A DNA stretch of 64,000 nucleotides from Dipylidium caninum (Eukaryota; Platyhelminthes; Cestoda; Cyclophyllidea; Dipylidiidae), in assembly GCA_017562135.1 (NCBI GenBank), contig QEYB01001208.1, positions 992,001-1,056,000 of the forward strand. The letters run 5' to 3'. This document shows, in pieces, positions 61,560 through 64,000 of this stretch; position 1 is the stretch's first letter; the number at the start of each line of letters is the position of its first letter. The notes below the pieces were generated by a model, which ran no database searches, had not been told where the DNA came from, and saw nothing but the letters and a program-made list of their open reading frames with translations. The position numbers and the translations under genes are program-made.

Positions 61560-64000
61560 CCCTTGTCACGCTTTCCTAATGACATTTCCATTCTTATGCC
61601 ATGGTAAGGTTGCCGCAGATGTTGACCGATTACGGTGGATAGCAACGTTTACTGAGGGACAATGTTTATTTCAATCCTCTGAACCATTGCTGAGCGTGGT
61701 GGAGACTGCACTATCACACTTTTTGACCACTTTAATAGGTGTCGACTGCGTGAGGAGGGTGGGGATATCTAATAGTGGTTTTAATATTTACAGATAAGAG
61801 TATATACGATTAGTGAGAGAGCTAAGGAAAGTAACCGTAGGAGGTACGAATATTTATTTTCTTAATAAATGAAAATGTTATTCAGTGGAAGAATGGAGAA
61901 AATACTCTCGCTTGCATTACTAAAGAAAGAAAATTTCTTCGTCTAGATGAACCAGTCAACGGAATAAAGTGAGGGAGAGCGAAATTATTTGAAAAAAACC
62001 TTTCCGACAGCTTCGTCTCTTAATATCCCTCCCGTTCTTCACTAAATAAGGACTGACCCAATGCAAGCGAAAGTTCGTTTACCTTGCGCCCTTTATTGCT
62101 GCATGATGTGCCGTATTTCAGATCTTAGTTTCGTTTCTTCACCTCAGGCTCCTCCTTCTCTCCATCATCCTTCTACGATTCACACTAACTTATTGTTCCT
62201 TTGCCATTTTGTTGCTCTTTTCGGAGTTCCTCACAAATATGTTTTTCCGCCTACAAATATCACAATGGTTAGGAAACTTGACTGGGTGACAATGGGTGAA
62301 CCATGGGGAGGGGAAAGGGAGGGGAGTTGAGGCCAATCAACGTGAACATTCCGATGCGAGGAGTACGTGCATCAAATGAGGTAGCGCGGAAATATCAAGT
62401 CGCTTTGGAGGAACAGCGTTGAAGAGGGGGCTGTGTATCTTTAGCGACTACCTCAAAATGCAGGTGGAGTTCGAATACCCCTACTGATTTGTGGGTGTTG
62501 GGAGTCCTTTTTGCGCCGGTAAATTTGACAGGGGCTAACTACCTCATGGCCTAACAACATAAATGGAAATAACGTGAGCGTAGCTGCCGGTCGCTCGCAA
62601 CTTATGCTTAAATTCGCCAAATTGACGACAATCACGGCCTTGGAAGTAGGCGCCGAGCCTCTTCCCCTTGCATACATCACAGGATTAACGGAATTCCGCC
62701 AGTGTAAAGGCTGATATGGAGTGGAATGAAGCGCTGCATACAGACCACAAAAGCGTGCACGATCGGCAGGAGGAATTGCTTCGTTGACCATTCAGGCGAG
62801 CGGTTATTCAAAGAAGTCATTTTTTCGAAAAAAATTCGGCGCAGAAAGGATTTAACTTAGAGAAAAATGCCATGCAATTATATATTTCGCCTTGACTCGT
62901 GAATGGTAGATTGTAAAGAAATGCCTCACCACTTCAAGATGGAATTCAACAGCGTCAAAGTGATATTGAAGTCAAGAGGCCACTTGAGTTCATTACACGT
63001 ATGTTGGAGTGCGAGGTAGCACTGTGCACTGCTACCCCCTCGGTCTTTCAGCAGAGTAAACATGTTTATGGCCATGTGGTACACACAAACGGAGGTGGGG
63101 AGGTCTGCCTAGATCCGAAGTGAAAATTATTTAGTGGGATGGCATTGGATAAACAATTTGGTCCCACCCTAGTTAATGTTTGCTTGGCTCAAGAACACCT
63201 GCGTCGCCTCGGCCTCGTCCTCCCAGCCGCCCGCACTTTCGCCGTGCCTTGAGGATTCATTCAAAGCGTGACACACATTGTGCGCAGAGACGGATTCTTG
63301 CGCAAGTAATGTTCGCTCACACACCGGAGCCTGCGCAGTGACCCTGCAACAAAGCGGCCGGCACGACAGTAGCCACAGGCAAAGGAATCACCACGCATGG
63401 CTTTCCACGCATCATGCGTTCTATGTTAAACAGTGTGGACCATCCAACGTGACCACGTGTGAAGCCAGTGTATACTTCACTTAAGCTATGTGAATCTCTC
63501 GCACACTGATGCTAAAGTCAGCTGGGGATTCATTGAATTACGAAATAAGTTGAGGCGAAAAGCCACTAGAGCGAGGCTCCAGGGCGTGCAAGGCTTAGCT
63601 TTGCTTCTGCTCACACTTAGTTTTCAACTGCCAAAGGACACTTCTTGTAAAATGGGAATGGTAATAAGATACATACTAAAACTGTCAACTGTCACTTCAT
63701 TGACTGAGTGAACGACTTATGCATTTGCAAAATTTTTTATTCAGAGAACACACAGTAATTGAAGTAACACACTCGGGAAATGTTAGTCTAGACGCCATTC
63801 CTCTATTTGTCACATTGGTGTAACCACAGAGAATAAGACCCGGAATTATACGGACGGAAATACGCCCTTCAATTTAAACAAACAGCTTTCAATTTATTTG
63901 CTAATGTTATTTCCCTCATTTTCCCCAAGCGCCAACATGTAGCTGTCGAATTAATCCCGTAAGCAATGGTATTTCGAATAAAATACCACTTCAGCTGTAT
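61560..64000. other. 3' intron or intergenic stretch, nothing assigned
   Basis: No further Ig-domain or linker exon was recognised after about 61511, so the muscle gene probably continues beyond the window or its last exons are divergent. Possible donors that would extend the last exon occur near 61540 (AGA followed by GTGCGT) and 61603 (ATG followed by GTAAGG). A GC-rich island lies at about 63180-63440 without a recognisable product. Confidence 0.4.

Noticed and set aside
1..64000. CRISPR arrays, insertion sequences, bacterial operons or phage genes
   Set aside because: No regularly spaced repeats, no terminal inverted repeats and no prokaryotic gene layout. All supported genes are spliced animal genes.

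Overview
This window reads as nuclear DNA of an invertebrate animal, most likely a flatworm (Platyhelminthes). Nothing in it looks bacterial or viral. It holds five multi-exon protein genes with GT-AG introns. Exons were placed by chaining conserved protein segments through matching splice phases. The flatworm call is inference. It rests on very short introns (35 nt in one gene, about 70-80 nt in others) mixed with introns of hundreds to thousands of bases, a TRPA1-type channel, and a kettin/titin-like protostome muscle gene. No rRNA, tRNA, CRISPR or bacterial-type element was found.

Layout. (1) 1-2662, minus: a galectin-fold protein with a long Ser/Lys-rich tail that runs off the left edge. 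(2) 10819-11810, minus: a compact RING ubiquitin ligase of the RNF168/RNF169 type, 271 aa in four exons. (3) 20566-35563, plus: a TRPA1-like channel with many ankyrin repeats and six transmembrane segments, about 22 exons. (4) 41817-46769, plus: a two-exon SOX transcription factor of about 589 aa, with a CpG-dense upstream region and a polyadenylation signal. (5) 50941 to beyond 61511, plus: a kettin/sallimus/titin-like muscle protein with at least five immunoglobulin domains. Its frame is broken at three places, by net +2, +1 and +1.

Between genes lie 4-9 kb stretches with microsatellites, homopolymer and purine tracts, and several GC-rich islands that look like dispersed repeats or relics. 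The open frames there have no recognisable domain.

The five genes do not form a pathway: glycan-binding fold, chromatin ubiquitin signalling, sensory channel, developmental regulator and sarcomere protein. The most useful observations are the degenerate galectin site, the enlarged TRPA1 pore turret with only part of the electrophile-sensing cysteines kept, the Ig domains without a disulfide pair, and the three frame breaks in the muscle gene.
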